DNA of 35,519 nt from Pseudomonadota bacterium (GCA_016195245.1 JACQAC010000061.1:1-35519); one strand, 5' to 3'. Counted from the stretch's first letter, positions 16,031 through 25,652 are shown. Numbers and translations are program-made. The notes: generated by a model not told the origin, from the letters alone.

Positions 16031-16656
16031 TACAGGCAGATATCGGCGATCACGCAGCGCGGACATTCCGGCTTGCGCGCCAGGCAGACATAGCGACCGT
16101 GCAAGATCAACCAATGATGCGCGCCGTGGAGATACTTCGCGGGCGTGATCTTCATTAATTGAGCTTCGACTTCCGCCGGCGTCTTGCCGTCAGCGAGGCC
16201 GGTACGGTTGGCGACCCGGAAGACGTGCGTATCGACCGCAATCGTACCTTCGCCAAAGATCTCCATCAGCACGACGTTTGCCGTCTTGCGCCCAACGCCT
16301 GGCAACGCTTCCAGCGCTTCGCGATCATGCGGCACTTTGGAACTATGCTTCTCGATCAGCTCTTCGGACAGCGCGATGACGTTCTTGGCCTTGTTGCGCC
16401 AAAGCCCAATAGTCTGAATGCGCTTGCCGAGCGCGGCTTCGCCGAGCTTCACCATCTTCTCCGACGTATCGACGGTCTTAAACAAATCCCGCGTCGCGCG
16501 GTTGACGCCAGCGTCGGTGGCTTGCGCCGAAAGCACCACCGCGACCAGCAGGGTGTAAGGATTGACGTATTCCAGCTCTGTCTTCGGGTCGGGCCGCACC
16601 TTGGCAAGACGCGCATAGAGCTCTTTAGCTTTCGCTTTTGTCAGTCGTTTGGCCAC
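15958..16656 (-). CDS. nth: Endonuclease III
   Basis: Endonuclease III is a DNA glycosylase/AP lyase that removes oxidised pyrimidines in base-excision repair. The helix-hairpin-helix motif LEALPGVGRKTANVVLMEIFG carries the catalytic lysine, and AVDTHVFRVANR carries the catalytic aspartate. The 4Fe-4S cluster motif C-X6-C-X2-C-X5-C is complete in CLARKPECPRCVIADIC. The start is uncertain: GTG at 16656 gives 232 residues and a normal N-terminus (VAKRLTKAKAKELYARL), whereas ATG at 16707 adds 17 residues and collides head-on with the DUF2244 start. The longest track ORF (16755) is unlikely. A lysine-rich 20-residue tail follows the cluster and overlaps the ATP-grasp gene. Confidence 0.95.
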   Translation of the reverse strand: MAKRLTKAKAKELYARLAKVRPDPKTELEYVNPYTLLVAVVLSAQATDAGVNRATRDLFKTVDTSEKMVKLGEAALGKRIQTIGLWRNKAKNVIALSEELIEKHSSKVPHDREALEALPGVGRKTANVVLMEIFGEGTIAVDTHVFRVANRTGLADGKTPAEVEAQLMKITPAKYLHGAHHWLILHGRYVCLARKPECPRCVIADICLYQPKTLAIASTKTRAPSGAKSKKR

Positions 16657-16705
16657 GTGCCCAGGGTCCCTTGGCGAAAGTCGCAATCGGCGTACCTTAA
16701 TCGAC

Positions 16706-17200
16706 ATGACGCCGCGTTGGGAACGCACGCAATCACCGCCCGAACTCGAGGGCAAAATCTACCTCGACACCGTGCTGCGTCCGCACCGCAGCCTCAGCCT
16801 GCAAGCCTTCCGCCTGCTGCTGCTCGTAGTCATCATCATCAATGCGGTGATCGGCGCGTTCTTCCTCGCGCACGGCGCCTTCCCCGTGACCGGCTTTTTC
16901 GGCCTTGACGTGTTGGCGCTCTGGCTCGCCTTCCGGATCAACTACCGCGCCGCCAAAGCCGCAGAGCACATCGTGCTCACCCCGCTGCAAATGCAGGTGG
17001 AGCGGCGCAGCCCCAGCGGCCAACGCTCGTACTTCGTGCTCAATCCGGTGTGGGCCAAAGCGCGCGAAGAGAGCGTCGGCGTGTCGATCTGGAGCGGGGG
17101 GAGGGCGCTGCGCGTGGGCGCATTCCTACCGCCCGATGAGCGCGCGGAGTTCGCGCGCCAGCTCGATCTCGCACTCTTCCGGGCGAAGCGCGGCGCTTAG
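16706..17200 (+). CDS. DUF2244 membrane protein
   Basis: A 164-residue protein of the DUF2244 type, common in alphaproteobacteria and of unknown function. Two membrane helices follow a short cytoplasmic N-terminus: AFRLLLLVVIIINAVIGAFFLAHGAF and TGFFGLDVLALWLAFRINY. The C-terminal part contains the typical AEHIVLTPLQMQVERR, YFVLNPVWAKARE and LPPDERAEFARQLDLAL segments. The chosen ATG (16706) matches the family start; the track's longer version (16649) includes residues opposite nth. It is divergent from nth, a neighbour pairing seen in relatives. Its stop codon overlaps the dapB stop by 3 bp in convergent orientation. Confidence 0.88.
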   Translation: MTPRWERTQSPPELEGKIYLDTVLRPHRSLSLQAFRLLLLVVIIINAVIGAFFLAHGAFPVTGFFGLDVLALWLAFRINYRAAKAAEHIVLTPLQMQVERRSPSGQRSYFVLNPVWAKAREESVGVSIWSGGRALRVGAFLPPDERAEFARQLDLALFRAKRGA

Positions 17201-17937
17201 AGGCCGAGCACGTCGCGCATGGTGTAAAGACCGGCAGGCTTGTCCGCCGCCCAAAGCGCCGCAGCGAGTGCGCCGTCAGCGAACAAACCGCGATCCAGAG
17301 CAGCGTGTGAAAGCGTCAGCACTTCACGCTCCGCCGCAAAGATCACGTCATGCTCGCCAACAATGCCGCCCGCGCGCAGCGACGCGAAACCAATGCCGCC
17401 CGCCTTTCGTACGCCCGTGACACCGTTGTTGGGCGCGAGCTGCACATCCTCAAGCGCGACGCCGCGACCCTTCGCGGCCGCGTCGCCCAGCATCAGCGCC
17501 GTTCCGGATGGCGCATCCACTTTGCGCCGATGATGGGCGTCGAGGATTTCGATATCCCATTCCGGACCCAGTTTCGACGCCGCTTGCTCCACCAATGCCG
17601 CGAGCAGATTGACGCCCAGACTGAAATTGCCCGAACACACAATAGCGATACGCTTGGCATGCTCGGCGATGCGGTCTCTCTGCGCCGGCGAAAGCCCTGT
17701 GGTGCCAACGATGGCGGCGCGAACTTTGGCGCCGCTCAGCGCATCGAGCGCCGTCACGGTCGCATCCGGCGTCGTGAAATCGATCCAGACATCGGCATTG
17801 GCGGCAGCCGCGCCGGCGCTCGCGCCGCCGCGCGTGGTCGTGCCGACGATGGAGAATCGTACATCGCCGCCTGCGGCGCTCATAAGCGCGCGGCCCATGT
17901 GTCCGTTGCAGCCGGCAATAGCGATGGCGAGCGTCAT
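17197..17937 (-). CDS. dapB: 4-hydroxy-tetrahydrodipicolinate reductase
   Basis: DapB reduces the product of DapA to tetrahydrodipicolinate on the way to diaminopimelate and lysine. The ATG at 17937 (MTLAIAIAGCNGHMGRALM) places the nucleotide-binding loop at the N-terminus as in the family and gives 246 residues. An ATG at 17949 is also possible; the track start at 17973 is less likely. IDFTTPDATV, IVGTTGLSPAQ and SGNFSLGVNLL are family motifs. The catalytic signature is EILDAHHRRKVDAPSGTA, with the histidine pair and the lysine. The C-terminal GEHDVIFAAEREVLTLSHAA is also conserved. It lies about 40 bp downstream of dnaJ and may be read from the dnaKJ message. Confidence 0.96.
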   Translation of the reverse strand: MTLAIAIAGCNGHMGRALMSAAGGDVRFSIVGTTTRGGASAGAAAANADVWIDFTTPDATVTALDALSGAKVRAAIVGTTGLSPAQRDRIAEHAKRIAIVCSGNFSLGVNLLAALVEQAASKLGPEWDIEILDAHHRRKVDAPSGTALMLGDAAAKGRGVALEDVQLAPNNGVTGVRKAGGIGFASLRAGGIVGEHDVIFAAEREVLTLSHAALDRGLFADGALAAALWAADKPAGLYTMRDVLGL

Positions 17938-17976
17938 GCGCCGAGTCATGGACCGCACTCGGCGCGCCCGCAAGCG

Positions 17977-19146
17977 TTAGCGCGTCGGCGGCTCGGTGTT
18001 GGCCTCGAAGAAGCGTTTCACACTATCGAAGAAGCCTTGCGTCTGTGGGTGCGCTTCCTCACCGCATTCCTTGGAGAATTCTTCGAGAAGCTTGCGTTGT
18101 TTCGCCGTGAGATGGACCGGCGTTTCCACCAGCAGCTCGACATGCAGATCGCCGCGATCACGTGAGCGCAGCTGCGGCATGCCTTTGCCCTTGATGCGGA
18201 AGCGCCGCCCGGTTTGCGCGCCGGCCGGCACGTTCACCTTGGTCCGTTCGCCATCGATGGTCGGGATTTCGATGTCGCCGCCAAGCGCGGCTTTGCTCAT
18301 CGGCGTCGGCGCACGGCAATAAAGATCCGGCCCGTCGCGCTCGAACAACTGGTGCGGTTTTACCGACAAGAAAAGATACAGGTCGCCTGGCGGTCCGCCG
18401 CGTGCGCCGCCATCGCCTTCACCAGCTAAGCGGATGCGCGTGCCATCCTCGACCCCGGCCGGAATCTTCACCGCCAGCGTCCGCTCTTTCTGCGTTAGCC
18501 CGCGCCCGCCGCATGAACGGCAAGGCGTTTTGATCGATTGCCCGCGCCCGTGACAAGCCGGGCAGGTGCGCACCACGCGGAACATGCCCTGGCTGGCGCG
18601 CACTTGGCCGGCGCCATTGCAGGTGCGGCACGTCTCCAGCGGCGCTTTGCCTTCGGAGCCGGTGCCGCCGCACGGTTCGCATGCTTGTGCGCGCGGCGCG
18701 ACGATCTCGCGCTCCATGCCGCGGAAGGCTTGCTCGAGCGTGATCTCGACATCGTAGCGCAAATCGGCGCCGCGCTCGGGACCGTTGCGCGGACCCGCGC
18801 CGCCACGCGCGAACATCTCCTCGAAGCCGCCGCCAAAGATCTCATTGAAGATGTCGGAGAAGTCGGCAAAGCCCGCCGCACCTGGCCCGAAGCCCGGTCC
18901 GCCGCCCGCGCTTTGGAACGCGGCTTTGCCGTAGCGATCGTAAGCCGCGCGCTTTTGCGGATCGGAGAGCACCGCATAGGCCTCGCCGATTTCCTTGAAC
19001 TTCTCTTCGGAAACTTTGCACCCCGGGTTTTGGTCCGGGTGCAGTTTCATCGCGAGCTTGCGAAACGCCGACTTGATCGCGGCCTGGTCCGCATCGCGCG
19101 GCACGCCCAGGATTTCGTAATAATCGCCGCTGTTGGTGGTGGCCAT
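17977..19146 (-). CDS. dnaJ: Molecular chaperone DnaJ
   Basis: DnaJ (Hsp40) delivers substrates to DnaK and stimulates its ATPase. The 389-residue protein has a J domain (residues 7-70) with the HPD motif at 36-38, then a Gly/Phe-rich region (GGGPGFGPGAAGFADF). Four zinc-binding CXXCXGXG repeats follow: CEPCGGTG, CRTCNGAG, CPACHGRG and CRSCGGRG. The C-terminal substrate-binding domains include GDLYLFLSVKPHQLFERDGPD. This is the full type I architecture. It lies 36 bp downstream of dnaK, as a dnaK-dnaJ operon. Confidence 0.98.
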   Translation of the reverse strand: MATTNSGDYYEILGVPRDADQAAIKSAFRKLAMKLHPDQNPGCKVSEEKFKEIGEAYAVLSDPQKRAAYDRYGKAAFQSAGGGPGFGPGAAGFADFSDIFNEIFGGGFEEMFARGGAGPRNGPERGADLRYDVEITLEQAFRGMEREIVAPRAQACEPCGGTGSEGKAPLETCRTCNGAGQVRASQGMFRVVRTCPACHGRGQSIKTPCRSCGGRGLTQKERTLAVKIPAGVEDGTRIRLAGEGDGGARGGPPGDLYLFLSVKPHQLFERDGPDLYCRAPTPMSKAALGGDIEIPTIDGERTKVNVPAGAQTGRRFRIKGKGMPQLRSRDRGDLHVELLVETPVHLTAKQRKLLEEFSKECGEEAHPQTQGFFDSVKRFFEANTEPPTR

Positions 19147-19182
19147 GGTGCGCTATCCGCCAAACCCGCGCATCACGAATCC

Positions 19183-21096
19183 TCAGGCGCTTTTTTTGTT
19201 GTTGCCGTCGACTTCTTCGAAGTCGGCGTCGACCACGCCTTCCTGATTGGGTTGGGCGCCCGCGCCGCCGGCGTCGCCGCCAGCGCCGGCTTGGCCGCCA
19301 TAGAGTGCTTCACCGATCTTCATCGAGGCCTGCACCAATGTCTGCGTCGCCGAAGCGATTTGAGACGTGTTCTCCGTGCCCAACGCTGACTTCAGCGAAG
19401 CGATGGCGCTTTCAATGGCCGACTTGTCGGACGCCGGAATCTTGTCGCCGTTTTCCTGCAGCTGCTTTTCGGTCGCATGCACCAGGGCTTCGCCTTGGTT
19501 CTTAGCTTCCGCCAACTCGCGCCGAGACTTGTCTTCGCTCGAATGCTCTTCAGCTTCGCGCACCATCCGCTTGATGTCGTCCTCGGAGAGGCCGCCCGAC
19601 GGCTGGATACGCATGTTTTGTTCTTTGTTGGTCGCCTTGTCCTTGGCGCCGACCGAGACGATGCCGTTGGCGTCGATATCGAAGGTGACTTCGATCTGCG
19701 GCATGCCGCGCGGCGCAGGGGGAATGCCAACCAAGTCGAACTGGCCGAGCGGACGGTTGTCCGAAGCCATTTCGCGCTCGCCTTGGAAAACACGAATGGT
19801 GACGGCGTTCTGATTATCTTCCGCGGTCGAGAAGATCTGGCTCTTCTTGGTCGGGATGGTGGTGTTGCGTTCGATCAGGCGCGTGAACACACCGCCCAAC
19901 GTTTCGATGCCGAGCGACAGCGGCGTCACATCCAGCAGCACGACGTTCTTCACGTCGCCCTGCAGCACGCCGGCTTGGATCGCCGCGCCTACGGCCACGA
20001 CTTCATCCGGGTTGACGCCCTTGTGCGGTTCGCGGCCGAAGAATTCCTTCACGACCTGCTGAATCTTCGGCATGCGCGTCATGCCGCCCACCAGCACCAC
20101 TTCCTTGATGTCGCTGGCGGAAAGGCCCGCGTCCTTCAGCGCGGCCTTGCACGGCCCAAGCGTCTTTTGAACCAGGTCATCGACCAGGCTCTCATACTTG
20201 GCGCGCGACAGCTTCATGTTGAGGTGGACGGGCCCGGACGCATTGGCGCTGATGAACGGCACGCTGATGTCAAAATCCGAACGTGACGAAAGCTCTTTCT
20301 TCGCTTGCTCGGAAACTTCCTTCAGCCGCTGCAGCGCCAGCTTGTCTTGCCGCAGGTCGATGCCGTTCTGCTTTTTGAACTCGTCGGCGATGTAATTGAG
20401 GATGCGCAGGTCGAAGTCTTCGCCGCCCAGGAAGGTGTCGCCATTGGTGGAGCGGACTTCAAAGACCCCGTCGCCGATTTCGAGCACCGAAACGTCAAAG
20501 GTGCCGCCGCCGAGGTCGTAGACGGCAATGGTCTTGTTCTGCCCGGCCTTATCGAGGCCGTAGGCGAGGGCCGCCGCCGTCGGTTCGTTGATGATGCGCA
20601 GGACCTCAAGGCCGGCGATCTTGCCGGCATCCTTGGTGGCTTGCCGCTGCGCGTCGTTGAAGTATGCGGGAACCGTGATCACCGCCTGGGTCACCGGTTC
20701 GCCGAGATAATCTTCCGCCGTCTGCTTCATCTTCTGCAGCACGAACGCGGACACTTCCGACGGCGCATATTGCTTGTCGCGGCCCTTGATCCAGGCGTCG
20801 CCGTTCGGCCCGCGCACGATCTTATAAGGAACGAGTTCGGAATCCTTCTTGGTGATCGGATCGTCGAAGGTGCGCCCGATCAGGCGCTTCACGGCGGTGA
20901 AGGTGTACTCGGGATTGGTGATGCCCTGACGCACCGCTTGCACGCCGATCAAGCGCTCACCGCTTTCGGTGAAGGCGACGACGGAGGGCGTGGTGTTCGA
21001 GCCTTCGGAATTGACGATCACCTTTGGGGCGCCGCCTTCCATGACGGCCACGCACGAGTTCGTCGTGCCCAAATCGATACCGATGACCTTACCCAT
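19183..21096 (-). CDS. dnaK: Molecular chaperone DnaK
   Basis: DnaK (Hsp70) is the ATP-driven folding chaperone that works with DnaJ and GrpE, all encoded in this window. The 637-residue protein begins [21 protein letters not shown]. It has the second signature [18 protein letters not shown] and the third [14 protein letters not shown], and the interdomain linker region is [16 protein letters not shown]. The C-terminus ends in a Gly-rich stretch followed by [14 protein letters not shown], the usual acidic DnaK tail. The 276 bp upstream (21097-21372) contain no gene. A sigma-32-type promoter would be expected there, but I could not find a convincing pair of elements with correct spacing. Confidence 0.99.
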   Translation of the reverse strand: MGKVIGIDLGTTNSCVAVMEGGAPKVIVNSEGSNTTPSVVAFTESGERLIGVQAVRQGITNPEYTFTAVKRLIGRTFDDPITKKDSELVPYKIVRGPNGDAWIKGRDKQYAPSEVSAFVLQKMKQTAEDYLGEPVTQAVITVPAYFNDAQRQATKDAGKIAGLEVLRIINEPTAAALAYGLDKAGQNKTIAVYDLGGGTFDVSVLEIGDGVFEVRSTNGDTFLGGEDFDLRILNYIADEFKKQNGIDLRQDKLALQRLKEVSEQAKKELSSRSDFDISVPFISANASGPVHLNMKLSRAKYESLVDDLVQKTLGPCKAALKDAGLSASDIKEVVLVGGMTRMPKIQQVVKEFFGREPHKGVNPDEVVAVGAAIQAGVLQGDVKNVVLLDVTPLSLGIETLGGVFTRLIERNTTIPTKKSQIFSTAEDNQNAVTIRVFQGEREMASDNRPLGQFDLVGIPPAPRGMPQIEVTFDIDANGIVSVGAKDKATNKEQNMRIQPSGGLSEDDIKRMVREAEEHSSEDKSRRELAEAKNQGEALVHATEKQLQENGDKIPASDKSAIESAIASLKSALGTENTSQIASATQTLVQASMKIGEALYGGQAGAGGDAGGAGAQPNQEGVVDADFEEVDGNNKKSA

Positions 21097-21372
21097 TTCT
21101 ACGTCCTCGTCCTTTCACAGCGGCGCGGCCTTTCTTCGGGGACCCATGTTCTGGCGTCCTGAAAGCGCGCGTCCTGACTTCAATCAAACCGGATTAACGA
21201 CCCAGCGCCCCCGCTCAAGCATCCAGGCCGTAACTTCCCGGTTCATGTGGTGTATCGCCTACGAGGCGCAAGGCTTTTGGAGGCGGCTATCCGCATTCGT
21301 CGCGGGGAAATGGCCGTTCGTGCTAAAGCGGCGGAACAAAAAAGAAACCGAACGGGTGGAGAGCCGATCAAG

Positions 21373-21996
21373 ATGGCTCAAGCCAGTACTGATCTTGAAG
21401 GTTTCCGGCTCTGGCCCGGCCTGCTCAGCCGCACCGAGCAGGAGGCTCTGCGCGATGACGTCTTCGCGCGCATGCGGGGAGGGCCGCTCTACGTGCCGCG
21501 CATGCCGAAATCTGGTCAGCCAATGCGCGTGCGCATGACCAATTTTGGGTCACTCGGCTGGGTCACCGACAAGGAGCAGGGCTACCGCTACCAGGCGACG
21601 CACCCCGACACCGGCAAGCCGTGGCCGGAGGTGCCGCCGCGCGTGCTCGAACTTTGGAACGAACGCTCGGGTTATCCCGCGCCACCCGAGGCTTGCCTCG
21701 TCAATCTGTATGAGAGCGACGCGCGCATGGGCCTACACATCGACGCCGACGAAGAGGCCTGGGACGCGCCGGTGCTCTCCATCTCGCTCGGCGACACCGC
21801 GCTCTTCCGCATTGGCGGCCCCGTGCGTTCCGACCCAACCCGCAGCGTGCGTTTGGCCTCAGGCGATGTGTGCCTGCTCGGCGGCGCCTCACGCCGCTTC
21901 TATCACGGTGTCGACCGCATCCTGCCGGGCACCTCCCGCCTTCTTCCCAAAGGCGGGAGGATCAATCTCACGGTGCGCCGTGTGACGCCGCCGTAG
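21373..21996 (+). CDS. alkB: AlkB-family Fe(II)/2-oxoglutarate dioxygenase
   Basis: An AlkB-type dioxygenase; family members remove alkyl groups from DNA or RNA bases by oxidation. The ATG at 21373 (MAQASTDLEGFRLWPGLLS) fits the family start and gives 207 residues; an ATG at 21310 preceded by CGGGGAA is an alternative. Seen are the substrate-lid segment MTNFGSLGWVTDKEQGYRY, LVNLYESDARMGLHIDADE with the iron-binding HxD, SISLGDTALFRIGG, the second iron-binding histidine in RRFYHGVDRI, and the 2-oxoglutarate-binding arginine in RINLTVRR. All catalytic residues are therefore present. The gene ends 29 bp inside the convergent M48 protease gene. No adjacent ada gene is seen. Confidence 0.93.
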   Translation: MAQASTDLEGFRLWPGLLSRTEQEALRDDVFARMRGGPLYVPRMPKSGQPMRVRMTNFGSLGWVTDKEQGYRYQATHPDTGKPWPEVPPRVLELWNERSGYPAPPEACLVNLYESDARMGLHIDADEEAWDAPVLSISLGDTALFRIGGPVRSDPTRSVRLASGDVCLLGGASRRFYHGVDRILPGTSRLLPKGGRINLTVRRVTPP

Positions 21997-23425
21997 TTGT
22001 CGTAGTGGCCGCGGAAGATTGTGCAGGCGTGGACGCAGCCGGCGCACTTGCATTCGCGCCGTGTTGCATCACCACGAAGTCCGGATGCCATCCCGGCGGC
22101 GGGCCGCCTGGTCCCATCGGAATGTCGCCCAGTGCCATGTGATGCGCTTTCCAAACCATCGCCATGTGGATGCGGTCATAGCCCGATGGGTGATCGTAGA
22201 AGAACCATTCCTCGAACGGCGATGGCTCCATCTTGCGATACTCGGACAAGAGCAGCGCCGATTCCGCAAACCCATCCGGCTCCCGCGCCGCGTTCAGCCC
22301 GAACATATCGGCCTGATGCTCATGGAAGCGGACGATGTTGTTTTGAATCGGTGTCGCGATCAGGAACATAAAGCCGATAATCGAGAACAGCAGCGGCATG
22401 CCGGCTGGATCCCAGATATTGCGAATGCCCCATCGCTCGCCAGCGCTGAGTTTGCTGAAGAGCCAATTGGCGAGCGCAAAGACGATGACAATCATAAACG
22501 CGAACATCACCATCAGCGAGACAGTATGATTGAGCACGTAGTGACCGATCTCGTGGCCGAGCACCGCGCGCACGCCCCCTGGTGACTCGCGGTTGATCAG
22601 ATTGTCCGCCATTGAAATGCGCGTCGTTCCTGCAAAACCGGACACATTGGCGGTCACGCGATTGGATTGCCGAGAGACATCGAACACATAAACGTTGTCC
22701 GCCGGTACCCCGTTGGCCTGCGCGGTTTGCAGCACGCTCGTGCGCAGCGGGCTTTCCGCCATTGGCGTGTAATGATTGAAGATCGGCGCGATATAGACCG
22801 GCGCCAGCATGCTTGAGACAGCGAGCAGGGCGATCGCCGCCACGGTGCCCCAGATCCACCAATTCTTTTTCGCCAGCCAAATGACGAAATACAAAATCGA
22901 AATTCCGATCGAACCGATCGCGAGATTGAGTCCGAAGCCTTGCGCGGCTTCCGTCGCCCATTGTGTGAAAGTCTGCCGCGACAAGCCATAATCATGTTCG
23001 CGCACGAACCCGACCCAATAGTCCCATGGCAGGGTCACGAGGCCGATGAGCGAGTAGAAGAGGAAGAATCCGATGACGACGAGGAAATAGACCTTCACGG
23101 TCTTCTCGAGCCATGCGCGAACGCCCTTGGCCCAGCCCAACTGCAGCACCAAAAAGGCAATCACAAATCCGATGATCGGGCCGACGAACTGAATCCAGTA
23201 CCCGCCCTCGAAGTACGAGTCCGACCGCGCGCGCGACGCCGAATTCATCGTGTTCAGCCATTCGCGCGTCGCCACATCCGGGTCGAACGGCAGCGCCGTT
23301 GCGGCATGTGTGGCGGCAGCGGCAGCAGGCGCGTGCTCAGCGGCTGTTTGCGCGAAGGCGGGTCCTGCTATCGCAGTGAGCGCGACAAGCGCCCCCCATC
23401 CCAAAAGACGCCCAGAAAGACGCAT
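21968..23425 (-). CDS. M48-family membrane metallopeptidase (Ste24/HtpX-like)
   Basis: A 485-residue membrane zinc protease of the M48 family. The ATG at 23425 (MRLSGRLLGWGALVALTAIAG) has a GAGGGG ribosome binding site and opens a Sec signal ending near AFAQ; the track start (23485) is too long. Several membrane helices follow (WIQFVGPIIGFVIAFLVLQLG, VYFLVVIGFFLFYSLIGLV, and others). The zinc motif is GHEIGHYVLNH and the third ligand lies in FHEHQADMFGL. This layout resembles Ste24/CAAX proteases more than short HtpX. The C-terminus is a Ser/Ala/Thr-rich tail, MQHGANASAPAASTP onward, that appears low in complexity. It is convergent with alkB (29-bp overlap) and divergent from the dienelactone hydrolase. 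Confidence 0.92.
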   Translation of the reverse strand: MRLSGRLLGWGALVALTAIAGPAFAQTAAEHAPAAAAATHAATALPFDPDVATREWLNTMNSASRARSDSYFEGGYWIQFVGPIIGFVIAFLVLQLGWAKGVRAWLEKTVKVYFLVVIGFFLFYSLIGLVTLPWDYWVGFVREHDYGLSRQTFTQWATEAAQGFGLNLAIGSIGISILYFVIWLAKKNWWIWGTVAAIALLAVSSMLAPVYIAPIFNHYTPMAESPLRTSVLQTAQANGVPADNVYVFDVSRQSNRVTANVSGFAGTTRISMADNLINRESPGGVRAVLGHEIGHYVLNHTVSLMVMFAFMIVIVFALANWLFSKLSAGERWGIRNIWDPAGMPLLFSIIGFMFLIATPIQNNIVRFHEHQADMFGLNAAREPDGFAESALLLSEYRKMEPSPFEEWFFYDHPSGYDRIHMAMVWKAHHMALGDIPMGPGGPPPGWHPDFVVMQHGANASAPAASTPAQSSAATTTTTAASHGAP

Positions 23426-23531
23426 ATTGATTTCCCCTCGTCCTGGCTCGCCGCCAGACTGCGCCGGCCCCATATGGCTCGGCAAGGGGATGCGCGCGAA
23501 CGGTCGCGCGGATGCGACGGAGACCCACCCA

Positions 23532-24413
23532 ATGCGCCTAGACGCCGCCTACGGAAACATCGACCCATCGCGCCGCACCATCGCCGCGTCCTTGTTTTTC
23601 GCGGGTTATGCGGCTGCCGCGCTCTCTGCCGACGCCGAGCCGATCGTCACGCCAAGCGACGGCCTCACGATTGAAGAAATCCACATCCACGGCGCCAACA
23701 ATTACAACCTGCCCGCTTATGTCGCGCGCCCCGCAGGGCAGGGGCGTCATCCCGCGATCATTGTCGTCAACGAGGTGTTCGGCATCCACGACTACATCAA
23801 GGATACCTGCCGCCGTTTCGCGCGCGCCGGTTTTGTCGCCATCGCGCCGGACTATTTCAACCGCGCCGGCAATCCCGCGCCGCTCACCGACATGAACGCC
23901 GTCCGCCAGATCGTGCAGACCGCGCACTATGAGCAAGTGATGGGCGACACCGCCGGCGCCATTCATTGGCTGAAGGCGCAGCGCTTCGTGCAGCACAACG
24001 CGCTTGGCGTTACCGGTTTCTGCTGGGGCGGTGGCGTCACCTGGATGGCCGCGGCGCGCTTCCCGCACGATCTCCGCGCCGCTGTCGCCTGGTATGGGCC
24101 GCTGCTGCGCCCGCAAGCCAACGGCTTCGGCTACGAAGAGCATCGCCAATACCCGATCGACATCGCGCCAACGCTCCGCACGCCCGTGCTCGGCCTCTAT
24201 GGCGCGCTTGATCAAGGCATCACCCAAGGCGCCGTTACCCAGATGCGCGCCGCGCTCAACACGCATGGCAATCCCACGCATTCCGAAATCGTCGTCTATC
24301 CCGATGCGCAGCACGGCTTCCACGCCGACTATCGCAGCTCCTACAATCAAGCTGATGCACAAGATGGCTGGACGCGCGCTATCGCCTGGTTCCACCAGCA
24401 CGGCGTCGGCTGA
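23532..24413 (+). CDS. Dienelactone hydrolase family protein with Tat-like signal
   Basis: A 293-residue alpha/beta hydrolase of the dienelactone hydrolase (carboxymethylenebutenolidase) type. The catalytic triad is visible: the cysteine nucleophile in GFCWGGG, the aspartate in YGALDQGI, and the histidine in DAQHGFH. Other family motifs are VVNEVFGIHDYIKDTCRR and RAGFVAIAPDYF. The start at ATG 23532 gives an N-terminus with PSRRTIAASLFFAGYAAA followed by a possible signal-peptidase site near LSADAEP. This resembles a twin-arginine export signal and suggests a periplasmic location. The track's start (23250) is antisense to the M48 gene and is rejected. The aldo/keto reductase follows 28 bp later. 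Confidence 0.9.
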   Translation: MRLDAAYGNIDPSRRTIAASLFFAGYAAAALSADAEPIVTPSDGLTIEEIHIHGANNYNLPAYVARPAGQGRHPAIIVVNEVFGIHDYIKDTCRRFARAGFVAIAPDYFNRAGNPAPLTDMNAVRQIVQTAHYEQVMGDTAGAIHWLKAQRFVQHNALGVTGFCWGGGVTWMAAARFPHDLRAAVAWYGPLLRPQANGFGYEEHRQYPIDIAPTLRTPVLGLYGALDQGITQGAVTQMRAALNTHGNPTHSEIVVYPDAQHGFHADYRSSYNQADAQDGWTRAIAWFHQHGVG

Positions 24414-24441
24414 CCCTTAGATTCTCTGCAAAGGACAAACC

Positions 24442-25506
24442 ATGCGTTATCGCAAACTCGGCCGCACTGGCCTCACTGTTTCCGAAATCTGCCTCGGCGC
24501 CATGACCTTCGGCGGCGACGGCTTCTGGAAAGTCATCGGCGCCCTGCAACAGGAAGAAGTCACCAAGCTGGTGAAGAGCGCCTTCGACAAGGGCGTCACC
24601 TTCATCGACACCGCAGACGTCTATTCCAACGGCCTCTCCGAACAGGTGACAGGGCAGGCGATCAAGTCGCTGCCGCGCGACGAGCTCGTCATCGCCACCA
24701 AAGTCTTCGGCCGCATGGGCGCCTATGGCGGCGAGCAAACCCCGGAAGCCAAGCGCCGCTACGAAAACACCAATCTCTGGGGCCTCTCGCGCAAGCACAT
24801 CTTCGACGGCATCGACGCCAGCCTGAAGCGCCTCGATCTCGACTACGTCGATCTCTACCAGGTGCACGCCTTCGATCCGCTGACGCCGCTCGAAGAAACG
24901 TTGCAAGCGCTCGACGAAGTCGTGAAGAGCGGCAAGGTCCGCTACATCGGCCTTTGCAATTTCGCCGCTTGGCAGATTGCCAAAGCGCTCGGCATCTCGG
25001 CGCGCAAGGAGATCGCGCGCTTCGAGTCGGTGCAGATGTATTATACGATCGCCGGACGCGATCTCGAACGCGAAGTCGTGCCGCTCGCCAAGGAAGAGCA
25101 GCTCGCCATTCTGCCGTGGAGTCCGCTCGCTGGCGGCTTCCTTTCCGGCAAATACTCGCGCAACTCAGCGCCCACCGAAGGCGCCCGCCGCGTCGCCTTC
25201 GATTTCCCGCCGGTCGACAAAGAGAAGGCCTACGACATCATCGATGTCATGAAAGACCTGGGCGACGCCCGCAAAGTCTCGGTCGCGCAAATCGCGCTCT
25301 CGTGGCTCTTGCACCAAAAGCACGTCACCAGCGTCATCATCGGCGCCAAGAACGAGCAACAGCTCACCGACAATCTCGCAGCCACGACCGTCGAACTCTC
25401 GAGCGATGATCTCAAAAAGCTCGACGATGTCTCAAAGCTGAAGCCCGAATACCCAGGCTGGATGCTGCAACGCCAAGGCGGCGAACGCATGGGTAACATC
25501 TCGTAA
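24442..25506 (+). CDS. Aldo/keto reductase
   Basis: A 354-residue NADPH-dependent aldo/keto reductase with the TIM-barrel family layout. The catalytic tetrad can be placed: the aspartate of FIDTADVYSNG and its tyrosine, the lysine of ELVIATKVFG, and the histidine of DLYQVHAFDP. The C-terminal cofactor-binding part includes SVAQIALSWLLHQKHVTSVIIGAKNEQQL. The sequence start MRYRKLGRTGLTVSEICLGAM is typical of the L-glyceraldehyde 3-phosphate reductase/YajO-like branch. Substrate unknown. It lies 28 bp after the dienelactone hydrolase on the same strand and could be co-transcribed with it. Confidence 0.95.
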   Translation: MRYRKLGRTGLTVSEICLGAMTFGGDGFWKVIGALQQEEVTKLVKSAFDKGVTFIDTADVYSNGLSEQVTGQAIKSLPRDELVIATKVFGRMGAYGGEQTPEAKRRYENTNLWGLSRKHIFDGIDASLKRLDLDYVDLYQVHAFDPLTPLEETLQALDEVVKSGKVRYIGLCNFAAWQIAKALGISARKEIARFESVQMYYTIAGRDLEREVVPLAKEEQLAILPWSPLAGGFLSGKYSRNSAPTEGARRVAFDFPPVDKEKAYDIIDVMKDLGDARKVSVAQIALSWLLHQKHVTSVIIGAKNEQQLTDNLAATTVELSSDDLKKLDDVSKLKPEYPGWMLQRQGGERMGNIS

Positions 25507-25652
25507 CCGGAGCGCGGGCGTCCCGCTCGCTCTTCGCCAAATACAAGCGCAAGCGCTATAAGGGCAGGACCGCGCCGCATGCGCGCCAGGCGGCGCGCGG
25601 CTCCAACTTGGCGATGACGGTGCAGAACCGGAGCGCGCGGCCCCTGCCGCGC
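25505..25652. repeat. GC-rich palindromic repeats in the AKR/CPBP gap
   Basis: The 12-mer AACCGGAGCGCG occurs at 25505-25516 and 25626-25637. The first copy runs into a hairpin, GAGCGCGGG-cgt-CCCGCTC (25510-25528, one unpaired base). The second runs into GCGCGG-N6-CCGCGC (25635-25652), followed by TTATTT. They lie between the stops of two convergent genes and may act as bidirectional transcription barriers or belong to a dispersed REP-like family. The rest of the 267-bp gap shows no gene; the minus-strand ORF over it is arginine/serine-rich and not credible. Confidence 0.4.
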
